Source of the DNA: Epichloe hybrida
Lineage: Eukaryota > Ascomycota > Sordariomycetes > Hypocreales > Clavicipitaceae
Assembly: GCA_019022495.1 (NCBI GenBank)
Contig: JAFEKR010000015.1
Coordinates: 434,001 to 498,000 of the forward strand
Length of the DNA stretch: 64,000 bases
Reading direction: 5' to 3'
A program made the position numbers and the translations under genes. The notes beneath the pieces are model-generated. The model was given only the letters and a program-made list of their open reading frames with translations, did not search any database and was not told the DNA's origin. Of this stretch, positions 36,115 to 46,977 are shown in pieces (positions within the stretch are counted from its first letter, which is position 1; each line of letters begins with the position of its first letter).

Positions 36115-36346
36115 CCGACACGTTACCCTGGTCACCACACTACCAGCACCAACAGTCGAGCCGCAACCTATGTTTGGTAACGCCAGGCAGGATCGCGACG
36201 TTGCCACCAACCCAGCAGTCTTTCCCGATATGAATCTCCTTGCCGAATTCCGGACCTCTCAGTCCGTTGCGGATCTCGGGTTCGAATGGGTGCCCACCTG
36301 GTTCAAGTTTTGAGGTGCATCCGCATTGGGCAGCGCCGCCATCCAT
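36115..36346 (-). pseudogene. Hexapeptide O-acetyltransferase relic (maltose/galactoside type), frameshifted
   Basis: A minus-strand frame ending at 36140 carries the left-handed beta-helix signature of LacA/maltose acetyltransferases: HPFEPEIRNGLRGPEFGKEI, then HIGKDCWVGGNVAILPGV. The normal continuation (GSTVGAGSVVTR) is present but in another frame, with the shift at about 36168-36176. Beyond VVTR the sequence no longer resembles the family, and no start-proximal half is found upstream. It is therefore a 5'- and 3'-truncated, frameshifted remnant. A functional paralogue may exist elsewhere. A short intron explanation for the frame change finds no GT-AG pair of workable size. Confidence 0.7.
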
Positions 36347-36890
36347 GGATGAGATGGCATCTACGGATTACAGAGAGAGGACTTGACGTCTGAAAACAGC
36401 CATCCGAGCCTGCAAGATCCGCTACTCGACACGTATCCCGGAAGAATGACTATTTCCTGCAGACAGCGTCATGTGATGCACATTGCAGCTTTTCTTGCAT
36501 TGGAAGTGGGAAGTGGAAAGCGGAAAGCGGATACTTTTGATCGGTTTATAGATCTGGTGGCTGATCACGAGAGAGAAAAGACGACATGATGCGAGAAACG
36601 CCGTGGCAAAGTCAACGTAGCCGCGATGAGTAAATTTGCGCACCAGGGGAAAACACCCAATTGAGTTCTCAATGCCGACTTTCCGGGGCCCGGCAGAATT
36701 CTGCATGCAGCGAAAGGCTTATCTTGTCGGCACCACTCTGGAAGCAATACTACAATACCGCAGCAACCTGACGACTGATGGCCATGCTGGTCCTTGGGCC
36801 ACGCCGCAATCGAAGTGGCGTCGCCGCCGAGAAGCGCTAATCCGCACGGAGTAACGAACCAGACAGGGGCTAAGCTAAGCTACTGTAAGC

Positions 36891-36986
36891 AGCTTGGCAG
36901 GCCAGGCAGGCAAGGCAAGGCAGGCACAGGGCAGGCTGGCACGGCTTGGCACGGCTGGCACGGCTGGCTGGCGGGCGGACTGGCAG
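36891..36986. repeat. GGCA/GGCTGGCA low-complexity tandem repeats
   Basis: Degenerate repeats of GGCA, CAGGCAAGG and GGCACGGCTT units fill nearly 100 bp. Confidence 0.8.
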
Positions 36987-37040
36987 GTGCGAAGCCGTCA
37001 GACGTCTGAGACATTTGCCGTCAGACACTTGACCCCACCA

Positions 37041-37165
37041 TTTTCGAGTTTCGAGTTTCGAGCTTGAGCACTGGAGCTTGAGCACTGAACAGTGAACACA
37101 GTGAACAGTGACCGGCCCGCAGCCATCGCCCGCAGCCATCGCCCGCAGCCGTCGCCCGCCGTCGT
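37041..37165. repeat. Cluster of short tandem repeats
   Basis: Successive tandem blocks: TTTCGAG (three units), GCTTGAGCACTG (two), GAACAGTGA (two to three) and CGCAGCC.TCGCC (three to four). They form the distal DGAT1 promoter or leader. Confidence 0.8.
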
Positions 37166-37350
37166 CATCGCGTCGGATTGTCGCAGTCCATTGTCGCAGT
37201 CCACATGCATGCCGTCTTTCTTCTCCTTCTTTCCTGCGCGCGGCGCTCGACAACTTCGTCCTCGTCTTCTCCCATCTCCTCCAGAATCATTGCTCTCGGC
37301 CGTCTCCATCTCCCCGACGATTGACTGCCAAGCCAGGCGGCTGCTGCACC

Positions 37351-39214
37351 ATGAGCAAGGCGGCCACCGCAGCCACGAGTGTTGACACCTCCAATGGCAA
37401 GCCCAGCATTGGCAAGCCCAGCATTGGCAAGCGACGCAATGGCAAAGCTGCAGACTTGGTCGAGATCGAGCCCAGAGACGCGACCACGGCCGAGAAGATC
37501 CGCACATCGTCACAGCAAAAGTATCGCCATGTTGCTGCCGTCCACTCCAAGAGTCGGCCGTCCTGTTTGAGCCATGATTCTGACACTGCACCAAGCTTCA
37601 TCGGCTTTCGCAATCTCATGGTCATCGTTCTGGGTAAGCTGCCATCACGTCATTGTGCTTCGTTTTACTTCATCTTGGTCATTCTTCAACCTTTCAGCTT
37701 CTCTTCTTCCTTTTGCCGAAAGCTAACAGACACGCCAATCAGTCGTCGGCAACGTTCGATTGATGATTGAAAATCTGAAAAAGGTACGCGACACTTCGCC
37801 AAGCTGCCTCTCCCTCATTCGCCTATACTTGGCCTCTAACACGCAAGTCCTCCTCCAGTACGGCGTGCTGATATGCCTTCGGTGTCACTCGTACACAAAT
37901 GAAGATATCCTCATCGGTGGAATACTCTACTTCCTGGTCCCCTGCCACTTACTCGTTGCCTACGGAATTGAATTGGCCGCCGCCAGACAAGCGCGCGGGT
38001 CTCGACAGCAGGTCAAGTCCTGGTCAGCATCCGAGCAAAAGCAATCTGAAGACGACAAGAAGCAGTTTCACACAACATGGGTCTTGGCCGCCTGGGCACA
38101 TGTCATCAACATGACGCTATCCTTCCTTCTTACGACTTATGTCGTCTACTTTCACGTGCACCACCCTCTTGTCGGCACCCTCACCGAAATGCACGCTGTC
38201 ATCGTATCACTCAAGACGGCTTCCTACGCCCTCACCAACCGTGATCTCCGCCATGCTTATCTTCACCCGGACAAGTGCGAGCAGGTCCCCGAACTCTACT
38301 CCAAGTGTCCATACCCCAACAACATTACTTTTGGGAACCTCACATATTTCTGGTGGGCGCCCACGCTGGTCTACCAGCCCGTGTATCCGCGCACCGACGA
38401 GATCCGATGGGTATTTGTTGTTAAGAGACTGGGTGAAGTGTGCTGCCTTAGCGCGTTCATCTGGTTTGCGAGCTTCCAGTATGCCGCCCCGGTGTTACAG
38501 AACTCCTTGGACAAGATTACGTCCCTCGATTTTATCATGATTCTGGAGCGCCTTCTCAAGCTGTCCACGATCTCCCTCGTCATCTGGCTAGCCGGCTTCT
38601 TCGCCCTGTTCCAGTCCTTCCTCAACGCGCTGGCCGAGGTTCTTCGGTTTGGCGATCGATCCTTCTACGACGATTGGTGGAATAGCGAAAGTCTCGGCGC
38701 CTACTGGAGAACATGGAACAAACCTGTCTACACCTACTTCAAACGCCATGTGTACGTGCCCATGATTGGCAGGGGATGGAGTCCCTGGACTGCCAGCTGC
38801 ACCGTCTTCTTTGTTTCCGCCGTGTTGCACGAGGTTCTTGTCGGAGTGCCCACCCACAACATCATTGGTAAGAAAAGCGCTTTTATACAAGATCTTCGAA
38901 CCCCCGAAACAGCCTGCATCTTGGCAAAATCCCTATCACCACAGAGGGTTTTTTCCTAAGCTAACTTTTCCTGTGCAGGTGTCGCCTTTATAGGCATGTT
39001 TCTGCAGCTGCCCCTAATAGCCATCACCGCTCCTATGGAAAAGAGGAAATGGGGACATACAGGACGCGTAATGGGCAACGTCATCTTCTGGGTGTCATTT
39101 ACCATCTTTGGACAGCCGTTCGCCGCCTTGATGTACTTTTATGCCTGGCAGGCCAAGTATGGCAGCGTCAGTCGGCAACCTATTCTGGTGAGTCGGGCAC
39201 AGACCGTGTCATGA
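37351..39214 (+). CDS. DGAT1: Diacylglycerol O-acyltransferase 1 (MBOAT family)
   Basis: Exons are 37351-37633, 37743-37783, 37859-38867 and 38979-39214 (introns 109, 75 and 111 nt), giving 522 residues. It makes triacylglycerol from diacylglycerol and acyl-CoA in the ER membrane. After a hydrophilic, Ser/Lys-rich N-terminus (about 90 residues, containing a GKPSIGKPSIGK repeat) come roughly nine membrane segments. Diagnostic MBOAT motifs are RLMIENLKKYGVLI (restored by splicing), QPVYPRTDEIRW, the FYDDWWNSES box near residue 390, and the catalytic His in SAVLHEVLVG. The similarity is closer to DGAT1 than to sterol acyltransferases (ARE). A GTGAGT sits just before the stop, so a further 3' exon is possible but not needed. 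The gene is convergent with the STE14 gene. Confidence 0.9.
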
Positions 39215-39652
39215 GGTGTTGGTGGGTTTCATAAGACACGACCGTTATGACGTGGATTTGGTTATTATTCTCTCGTGGCCTCGCGTAATAAAGATAACTG
39301 CGTAGTACAAATACACCAGTACCATTATGTCGCAGCCCAACACCATATATGAGACGCTTCATCTGCGACATCGTGTGAGTAAGATAGATAGATGCACAAC
39401 CATGCAAACAGCTGACTGACTGCCCGCTTGTGAGTCTGAGTGCACACTGGAATGGCATGTCGTTACGGACGGACACGGCTCGATGCTGGTAAAATGTCCT
39501 ATTGTCTGCCGATCTGTACGACTGCATCGATTATTTGTGTACAAGGCGTTCCCTGCACTGCACTGCTTTTCTCGCTTGCATTTGCTGCATTTGCATACTT
39601 TTGCATGAAATACCATAATCACAAGCTCTGCGAGCGAGCGTACAACACCCCA
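39215..39652. other. Intergenic between convergent DGAT1 and ICMT genes
   Basis: Shared 3' region of about 440 bp; no gene seen. Confidence 0.6.
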
Positions 39653-40522
39653 TCAGCCCACAAACGGCATCATCGTACCGACTCTCGCCCTATACCTCAG
39701 GTACTCGCCGCCGAAGAACTCGACGAGCTTCCCCTCTTCCACCCTGACCCGACCGCTGAAGAACCTCGACAGCACGTACGCGTACCCGACGAAGCAGAAG
39801 GCGTTGCCCAGAACCATCTGCGTGCCCAGGCCCCAGTAGAAGAAGCCAAAGTAGCTAGGGTGTCTGCACAGGGCGTACACGCCCGTCGTCACCAGAGTGT
39901 GCGAGTCGGCTTTCCTCGTCTGCACGGTGTGGTTGAAGCTCGTCCCCGCGTGCATCATGGCCATGGACCGCACGGCCTGTCCTGCCGCCACCATGAGCAG
40001 TCCGAGGGCGAGGGACAGGGCAGCCGTGTGGGGCGGCGCCCAGCGGCGGTTGGCGAACAGGGTGTTTGTGACGAGGCATTCCAGGCAGGCCATTGTGTGG
40101 GCGATTGGGTACGCGGGCCAGTTGGCTGCGAGGAGGAAGGCGGAGACGGTGGCCTCGGGGGTGTTGCGCGCGGCGGTGGTCCAGAACTCGAGGAAGTGGA
40201 AGAGGGAGAGGGCCGAGATGAAGAAGGGGATGCGCCAGAGGGGCGAGGACGTCAGGAGTAGGGCGAGGAGGGTGGCCGAGAGGGCTGACGAGAAGACGGC
40301 TCCGAGGACGAAGGCGCGGAGGGATATGCCCGAGAGGGACATGGGCTGGTTCGGGTAGATGGGCTTGATATTCAAGGTCTGCGCGGCGCCGTTGGAGACG
40401 TGTTGGCGGGGAGGGATGGTATGTCTGTGGTTGAAGTCGAGGGGTGATGATGGGTGGTGGTGTTGAGATGACGTTGTTGCTTGAGCATGATGCTCGGTGT
40501 TGGCGGCGAAATCTGATGCCAT
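39653..40522 (-). CDS. STE14: Protein-S-isoprenylcysteine O-methyltransferase
   Basis: A single exon of 289 residues. It methylates the C-terminal prenylcysteine of CaaX proteins (Ras, Rho, a-type pheromone) at the ER membrane. The C-terminal ICMT signature is intact: TGVYALCRHPSYFGFFYWGL, then YVLSRFFSGRVRVEEGKLVE and the GGEYLRYRARVGTMMPF end. Four to six hydrophobic segments are visible. The first 60 residues are His/Ser/Thr/Pro-rich and variable in this family. The start gives the only Met before the conserved core apart from one near residue 61 (MSLSGISLRAF), which is an alternative. Confidence 0.92.
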   Translation of the reverse strand: MASDFAANTEHHAQATTSSQHHHPSSPLDFNHRHTIPPRQHVSNGAAQTLNIKPIYPNQPMSLSGISLRAFVLGAVFSSALSATLLALLLTSSPLWRIPFFISALSLFHFLEFWTTAARNTPEATVSAFLLAANWPAYPIAHTMACLECLVTNTLFANRRWAPPHTAALSLALGLLMVAAGQAVRSMAMMHAGTSFNHTVQTRKADSHTLVTTGVYALCRHPSYFGFFYWGLGTQMVLGNAFCFVGYAYVLSRFFSGRVRVEEGKLVEFFGGEYLRYRARVGTMMPFVG

Positions 40523-41695
40523 GGTTGTGGTGGACGGACAGCTTTGGTCCTTTCAGGCAAGATGTGTAGCTGGAAGTAGGAGAGTTTGACTGATCGGAAA
40601 GAAAAAGAAAAAGAAACTTGGGGTTGGGCTCATGATGAGAGTTTGTCTTGTCTTGTCCATGAGTTGAAAATTGTCATGTGGCCATTTGGCGAGTTTACCT
40701 GGAGTTGCTGTTGCGATTGTTTGTTGGGCTTTCAACGAAGCACGGAGCGGAGAGTGGCTGAAGTCAAACAATAATCCGTAGATTGATTGGTTTTGGCATT
40801 TGAGGCGTGGCTGGTGGGGCGGCACGGAACTGAACGATGGTGGGAAACGCCAACTCTACCGAGTATCGCGGCGAAATAACCGTCTGGAATTATGTGCAAT
40901 AGTAATGTGCTGGTCTGCTCAGTGGCCTGGCCATCAGCCGCAATAAGGGATGATATACTCCGTGAACCTTGAGACACAGGATATTGAGACAACCGAGAAG
41001 AGAGTCTCTGCAGCCCATCAAAGGCTTGGCTTCAGTGCATAGTAAGTAGCCTGCATAATAATAGTGGAATCCACATGGTCAAGGCAAGATGAAGACCTGA
41101 TGTTGGCCATGTGACAAACTCTCCTCCATAGTTCAATTTACTACCTGGGACAATCACATACAACCACAGCCGCTGGCAAACATCAGGAACCCGTCCGATC
41201 TCCCATGAGAATCTAGCGAGCGCCGGATTAGTAGTTGGGTCGGAGACGACCAGCGAATTCCCGGTGTTGTATGTATTCTTTTTTTTTTTTTTTTTTTGTC
41301 TGTCTCTATGTTTTCGAGGATCCAAGTCACATTTGACAACGAGCAGTCAGTGGCACAGTCCATCGTGTAAAAGTATGCGGCAGAATGGGCTTTCGGCGTA
41401 TGTGATTGTATCTTCCTATCCATTGCTTGGCTCTTATGATCCTCCAACGCCAACTCGCTTCATCTTCAGATGTCCAGCACAGATCAGATTGTACGTTTAA
41501 TTGGCTAAAATTCTGGCATAACTTGCTATGTGTAAGCTTGAGACCTCAATGCGGCGGAAGTCAATTTATCGACCACCGGCTAGGATCAATCTTTTGCATC
41601 ATATCGCGAGACGCACGGCATGACATTAGCCATGTAATCCAGAAATTGCGGCCCGCATTGTTGTTTCAATTAATCGCAGCGCTCTTCATCGTTGT
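40523..41695. other. Intergenic, no gene supported
   Basis: About 1.2 kb containing the STE14 promoter (minus strand), an 18-base T tract near 41280 and TACTCCGT (the reverse of ACGGAGTA) at 40956. ORFs are short and featureless. Confidence 0.55.
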
Positions 41696-42181
41696 TCAGA
41701 GGCCGCCGCCTTGCACCGAAAACGAGGAGATGATCAGGACCAAGACGTTGATAAACCCCCAAGTGCAGGGTATCCAAGTGTTCATCTCGTAGTATCCGGC
41801 TTTGTACACGGCTCCAAGTCTATGTTGCCGTCAGCCACGACAGTCCCATGCCTCTAGACCCAAAAGCACTCACATGATACCAACAATGCTTCCTGAAATG
41901 ATTGCCTCGATGCCTGCAATGAAAAGGTATGTGACCGGAACCGCCCATAGAAACCGCCACGACGACTTCTTCAAGCCATGGTTGAACAAGGCTACAAGCA
42001 CCGCGCCAAGGTGAAAAGCTGCATAGGTGATCAATGTCCATAGGACCGTGAACTGCCATACATCCGAGATGTGGTACAGTGTATAGGTTCGGTTCGGTGT
42101 TCGATCTTGGAGGGTTCTGATATTGAGCGAGGGAAAGGATGGCGTCTCGTAGTTTGGTGGCGGGTCACCAGGGTGAGCCAT
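41696..42181 (-). CDS. Small fungal integral membrane protein, function unknown
   Basis: Exons (minus strand) are 42181-41874 and 41819-41696 with a 54-nt intron, giving 143 residues. A 40-residue polar, Pro-rich N-terminus ends in RTYTLYHISDVWQF, and four hydrophobic segments follow (about 45-65, 80-102, 105-120 and 122-140). The splice joins IVGI to ILGAVYKAGYYEMNTW. The pattern matches a conserved but uncharacterised class of fungal four-TM proteins as I recall it; I cannot assign a role. It is divergent from PEX8 with only 313 bp between starts. Confidence 0.75.
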
Positions 42182-42494
42182 TGTGGTCGACGCCAGGGAG
42201 GGCAGGCCAGCGAGGGATATGAATTCACGTTCTCCGTGATTCCAACATGGCTTTTAGCTTGGAACCCTGGAGCTTGGGCCCAATCCCGAGAGGCTGTTGA
42301 TGATGAAGCTGATGAATCGTTGACGCAGCTCTGCGTGGCTTGTCGGAGTGCCCCACTAGAAGGAGTACGGGGGTACGGGGGTACTTTGAGGGAGCTGAAA
42401 ACAGAAGCTTTGATCCTGCAGCCTCGGCAATGGCTACAACAACAACAACACAACCAACTGTGCAGTCGTCAGGGCGTAGCCCCCATGCACCGCC
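42182..42494. promoter_or_regulatory. Divergent promoter between the membrane protein and PEX8 genes
   Basis: A 313-bp spacer between oppositely oriented start codons; it must contain both promoters. A GGGGTACG/GGGGTAC direct repeat lies near 42366-42384. No TATA box is evident. Confidence 0.45.
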
Positions 42495-44552
42495 ATGCCC
42501 GCCGATAAACTTCTCAATACTGTTCTCCAGTACTACCAAGATGTCCACGATGCCGCGAAGACTGATCAGATAATTGGCACCACGGTCCATCTGCTCACCC
42601 ATCTCTCGAATCCGCTGAACCTCGGAGGCCTCACCTCGCAGCTCCTCACTGCACCGGCCATCTGGCACCGCCAAGATGGGCCCCGGACGGCCCTCCGAGT
42701 CATCAGCATCTATAGTACTGCCGCCGTACGGATTCGCGACAATGAGGTCGAAGCCGCCAAGCGCAAAGGACCCGTTGACGGTGGTGGTCTCGGATGCGAA
42801 GAGTGGACTCGCGCTGTGGTAAAAGGAGCCGACGACAGATCAAGACGGTGGCAGCATCTACTTGTCTTGGCGGGAGTCTTGATGGGAATGGAGGGGAATG
42901 ATAGGCATGCGTTATCCAGAGCCCTGCGCAACACGCTGGAGCAAGCTGTGGTTATGGCTGCCAATCTTGCACTCCAAGGCAACATCGAGGACGGACCAAC
43001 GGCTGCTGCATCCATTGTCACGGCCCTCAACTTTGTTTTCCCGCTTCTCTCAGGAAACCATAAAGCTCAACTGAACTGCGACGCGCTACTCCCCATTGCC
43101 GTCTGGGCCATCACTGGGGAAGAAGGCTTTTGCGACGCACAGTTTCTTAGATCGGTCGACCGTGACACAACGCTACAATCCGGCCATGTGTTGTCATGGT
43201 CAGCGCAGTCCACGTCTTGCAATCTTCTAAGAGAGATGGAGAAGCAGCCACTGGTGGCCAACATGGGGCCTCTGTCAAGGCTGGCGGCGTTTGCTGTGCA
43301 GCATGCCAAAGACACTACGGTCGTTTTGCAGGCGCAGGATGCGCTCCTGGTCTTCACGAGCCGAGTGCTCGACACTTGGCAGAAGAACCGCTTCAGTGAG
43401 ATTGACTCCGTGTCTGAGGGCTCTGATCTGAGTCCAGAGACTGCCCAGACCACCTGGCCACTCTTGTGGCAAGTCTTCAAAAAGATGCTGTTCAGCACCG
43501 CGGCCGTTTTGCAAGCCATCGTTGCTCGAAGTCTGCTGGACCCGCACATGCTCATGCACGGCATGGCTTGCGGCATTGCCTCAAAGTCGTTGCAGATCCT
43601 GCGCAACATGTTCTTCATCTCCAACAGGAACGGCAATGGGGCCTTTCAAGTCTACACATTCGCGTATATGACGTCTCTCGACGTTCTCAGTCGCGATGCG
43701 CTCGCCACAGAGACGTTCTTGAGGGAGATACGTCCAACAGACGCACTACTCATCCCCTCGACACACCTCCTCAAAACACTGGATCTGTACTATCTCAACG
43801 TCGCAGAACATCTTCCCCTTTCATTGTCTACTGACGCGTGTGAGACGTTGATTGTCAAGCCCGCCATTGCCTACCTATCTCAAGAAGGGCCCATGGGCCC
43901 CTCCATGACGGACATTTTTGAATCCGCTCACAGCGCGATGCTGTCAGTTCTGTCATGTCCTCAACATAGTGCACTCACCATCAAGATGACGCCATTTTAC
44001 ATCGTCAAGCTCTTCGAATCTTTTCCCCTACACATATCACCACGGCAATTCCGAGTCGCTTTCAAAACCGTCATGGAAATTGTGTCACCTCCCTTCCCCA
44101 TTGCAGCCATGGATCCACACTTGTCAGAAACACTGTTGGAGATGTTGCGCACCAATTTATCAACCGCCGGTACCCAACCCCTTCCCCGAAATCTCGACTC
44201 AGTCGCCGGAGCCCTGGAGGAGACGCAACAAGAGGCACTATCCGAGCAAAGCGCTCTAGTCATGACGCTCATCGATTCCCTGCCCTTCTTGCCTCTGCCA
44301 TTGGTAGAGGAATGGCTTGGCATCACAGCGCGGGCGATGAGTGAGATTGAAGATCCGCGGTTGAATGCCTCGGTGAAGAAGAGGTTCTGGGACGTCCTCG
44401 TGAGTGGGGAGATGGATGTCGAGAGGTCGACAATTGGCGTCGCATGGTGGGGAACTAAAGGAGGTAGGGAGTTGGTCTTGTTTGGTGGTGCGCCGCAGTC
44501 GCTGGTGATGAGTGGCGCGCTGAATGGTGATGCCACGTCTAGTCGGTTGTGA
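42495..44552 (+). CDS. PEX8: Peroxin 8 (peroxisomal matrix protein import)
   Basis: A single exon of 685 residues. The N-terminus (MPADKLLNTVLQYYQDVHDA...) and the alpha-helical, Leu-rich body follow filamentous-fungal PEX8, and the protein ends in SRL, a peroxisomal targeting signal type 1 as known for Pex8. Pex8 is a lumenal peripheral protein that links the docking and RING complexes of the importomer and helps release cargo from Pex5. There are no transmembrane segments or enzymatic motifs. The assignment rests on family resemblance and the PTS1; another helical-repeat peroxisomal protein is the main alternative. Confidence 0.7.
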   Translation: MPADKLLNTVLQYYQDVHDAAKTDQIIGTTVHLLTHLSNPLNLGGLTSQLLTAPAIWHRQDGPRTALRVISIYSTAAVRIRDNEVEAAKRKGPVDGGGLGCEEWTRAVVKGADDRSRRWQHLLVLAGVLMGMEGNDRHALSRALRNTLEQAVVMAANLALQGNIEDGPTAAASIVTALNFVFPLLSGNHKAQLNCDALLPIAVWAITGEEGFCDAQFLRSVDRDTTLQSGHVLSWSAQSTSCNLLREMEKQPLVANMGPLSRLAAFAVQHAKDTTVVLQAQDALLVFTSRVLDTWQKNRFSEIDSVSEGSDLSPETAQTTWPLLWQVFKKMLFSTAAVLQAIVARSLLDPHMLMHGMACGIASKSLQILRNMFFISNRNGNGAFQVYTFAYMTSLDVLSRDALATETFLREIRPTDALLIPSTHLLKTLDLYYLNVAEHLPLSLSTDACETLIVKPAIAYLSQEGPMGPSMTDIFESAHSAMLSVLSCPQHSALTIKMTPFYIVKLFESFPLHISPRQFRVAFKTVMEIVSPPFPIAAMDPHLSETLLEMLRTNLSTAGTQPLPRNLDSVAGALEETQQEALSEQSALVMTLIDSLPFLPLPLVEEWLGITARAMSEIEDPRLNASVKKRFWDVLVSGEMDVERSTIGVAWWGTKGGRELVLFGGAPQSLVMSGALNGDATSSRL

Positions 44553-46152
44553 TATTGCGAGATGACTCGGATGAGTGATGATGACATTTTTGGACTCGGC
44601 GTCAGTGTAGTGCGTGATGGGTAGAATGACAGACGAGGTTCCACGACAATGTCAACGTACACTTTTTTTTGTGCACGATACTTGAGGCATTGCCCAGCGT
44701 GGTGTAGGTGGCTTTCGCTGGGGCCTTCTCTTCACTGGTTTTCGGGTCAATATTTGCCGCAGTGTAAGCTCCGGGATACTTTTTCTCCTCATAATCCTTT
44801 TTTCCCTTTTACGTTCTACCTGTTCCAGAATGGCGTTTTGCCGTTTTGCCGTTTTGGCGTTGCAGTTCGTACGAAAAGCGCTTTCGAGGCAAAACGCCAT
44901 TCTTGAATAAAGGAAAAAAGGGCTCGAACAAGGAGACGAACAACCTCCTCGAGACGGGCTATCACCGTGGTCACCTTCTCCTCAAACGCTGCTGAGAAGC
45001 CCCCAGCGGATGCGACATGAACGCGTAGGTTCTTTCTTCTATTCTGCGCTCTCATAACGTTCCTTACCATACACTGCGATCTATGAAGATATGGAATAGT
45101 ACGACGCTGAGAAACTGAATAAATAGTGCTATAAGATCAAATAATTTCACGATGAAAATCCGAAGGCAAAGGGACCGCCGTGTACGGAGTAGTAAAGGGG
45201 CTGCGTGGCCACGGTCTTGAGGGCGTCACGTACGGATGCACCTAGCACCTACTAATCACAGCGCAGCATCATGATGTGCGCGTGCTCGGCGCCCCACCTT
45301 TTTTTTGTACCTGGCCACCTAACAGTTGCAACACTACTGCATGAATGAAAAATCACTACTGCATGTTTACGTGTTGGCTAGCAAGACCTGTCGCCGCGCC
45401 CACGTCGTGCGCCTCACAATGATGGACTTAATTCTGCTACATCCGGTTTACAATCTGCGCCTTTCTGTTTGCTCGGAGCTGCTTACAGAATGAGTCGAGC
45501 GAGCAGTCGGTACGTTGCTGCTGTAGGTTGACCATGTACATCGCGGCCTCCTCACTGCACCTACGCGCTCTCGTAACTTTGCGAATCTCCTCACTATAAT
45601 AATTTATGCTGCGCGTGATCTTTAAACGCTTGCTACCTGCGCCGCGAGCATACGTGGCAACTTAGCACTGGCAGCTAGCGATCCGCCTTCATGCGCCTTT
45701 AGCTCGCTCGCCCGCGAAGAATTTCGGTAGGTTGATGCCAGAGATGGCGGCTGATCACACTACCGTTGTTGCCTTTCCAAATTGCCCTTCCCTGACTGAT
45801 GTTGGGGCTACCATGTTGTACCCTGGATCGTGAACTCAGAAGTTAGTCGGCTACCTAACAAACGACGTTCTGCGCTGTCACTTATCAATGTCACTTGTCT
45901 CGCTGGTTGGTCCTTCGGGTCAAGATCAGCAGGCCAATATCTGCGCTTCCATCCTGCGGCGTCATCTCACGATTTCCAGGCAAAGGGCAAGGCAGGTCCA
46001 CTTTATTGGCAGTTTGGAGAATATTTAATGAAGCTCGTCTACTATTCTTCGACCATGATGTGCTGGCTCTTTCTTTCTCATTGCTCCAATCTCCGTCCGC
46101 AACTATACCTTACGTTCCTACGACCTCATTCACAAACGGGCCTTCAACTCTC
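44553..46152. other. Intergenic, no gene supported
   Basis: About 1.6 kb with only short ORFs. It contains the hairpin at 44827-44903 and ACGGAGTA at 45184. The final 300 bp are pyrimidine-rich and are the likely promoter or leader of the next gene. Confidence 0.5.
44827..44903. repeat. 77-bp hairpin element with 16-bp perfect arms
   Basis: AGAATGGCGTTTTGCC (44827-44842) is the exact reverse complement of 44888-44903. Inside, TTTTGCCG is repeated and a second palindrome (CGAAAAGCGCTTTCG) lies near the centre. It may be a very short MITE or a folded regulatory or termination element. No clear target duplication was seen. Confidence 0.6.
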
Positions 46153-46977
46153 ATGATGGCTACCACCGTCCTCAGCCCTATGACCGTCCCCGGTCTCCAC
46201 ACTCCGCCGAACAAGCAAGATTTACAGGAAGCAGCGCTGGCGTGAGTTCCACAAGCATGCAAGCCACCTCGTGTGATGCGCGTAACACTGATATCCCGGC
46301 GACAAAGCTATAATTTGCTCCCCGATGACAAAGACCAGCCCGAAATATCCACGGCTCATCTGGACGAGATTATGGAGATCATCGTGAGCCACGATGTTCA
46401 GGAGAAGTTCGGCATCCATCTGGTCCACGGCCACTTGCACGTTGACCATGGCAAAGTCATGTACGGAACGGCCACGGTTTGCTTCAGGGGTTGTTGGACC
46501 CGCCCAACTGACATCTCTGGACTGGATGTTGACAACATGCACGGCCACATATTTGCATTGTCTCCAAACGGCCATTTTCGGGCTTACGAATACCGCCAGG
46601 GGTCACCACCACCCATGAGTCCCAACGACGACGCTTTCATGATCGCTCTTAAGACATACCTCCAGAAGCACGACCTGGTGAACCTCATCGGACTCCAGGT
46701 CCTTAACAAGGACAAAGGAAAACGGCTGCAGGAGTTCGTTCTCGGTGACAACAACGGCGCCGTCATGCTGGCTGCTGAGGATACGAATATCACGGAGTCT
46801 TACCGGGTCACTGGGTTCGTCGTCGAATCCGATGATTCAGGTGTCATTACGCTCAAGGGCAAGGAGACCCATACCCCCACGGTCAGGAAGACACATCAGG
46901 TTTTCACGGATGGGAAGCCACTTCCTGACGAGGAGAGCCTTGTAAATGCTTTGCGAGCTGATGGAGTCATCGACTGA
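46153..46977 (+). CDS. Hypothetical protein, His-rich motif
   Basis: Exons are 46153-46241 and 46308-46977 (66-nt intron with GTGAGT donor), giving 252 residues. I do not recognise the family. The protein is soluble-looking, with no signal peptide or membrane segment. Residues about 60-75 carry FGIHLVHGHLHVDHGK, a His cluster that could bind metal, and a second part (about 165-225) has alternating hydrophobic residues suggestive of beta strands. Codon choice matches its neighbours, and the exon junction gives a smooth reading (QEAALAYNLLPDD). An ATG directly after the first (46156) is an equal alternative. Confidence 0.7.

Larger units (their letters stand above)
36347..37350. other. Intergenic with low-complexity repeats, upstream of DGAT1
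   Basis: No gene is supported. ACGGAGTA is at 36846. The right part is filled with short degenerate tandem repeats described separately, and it leads into the DGAT1 leader. Confidence 0.55.
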
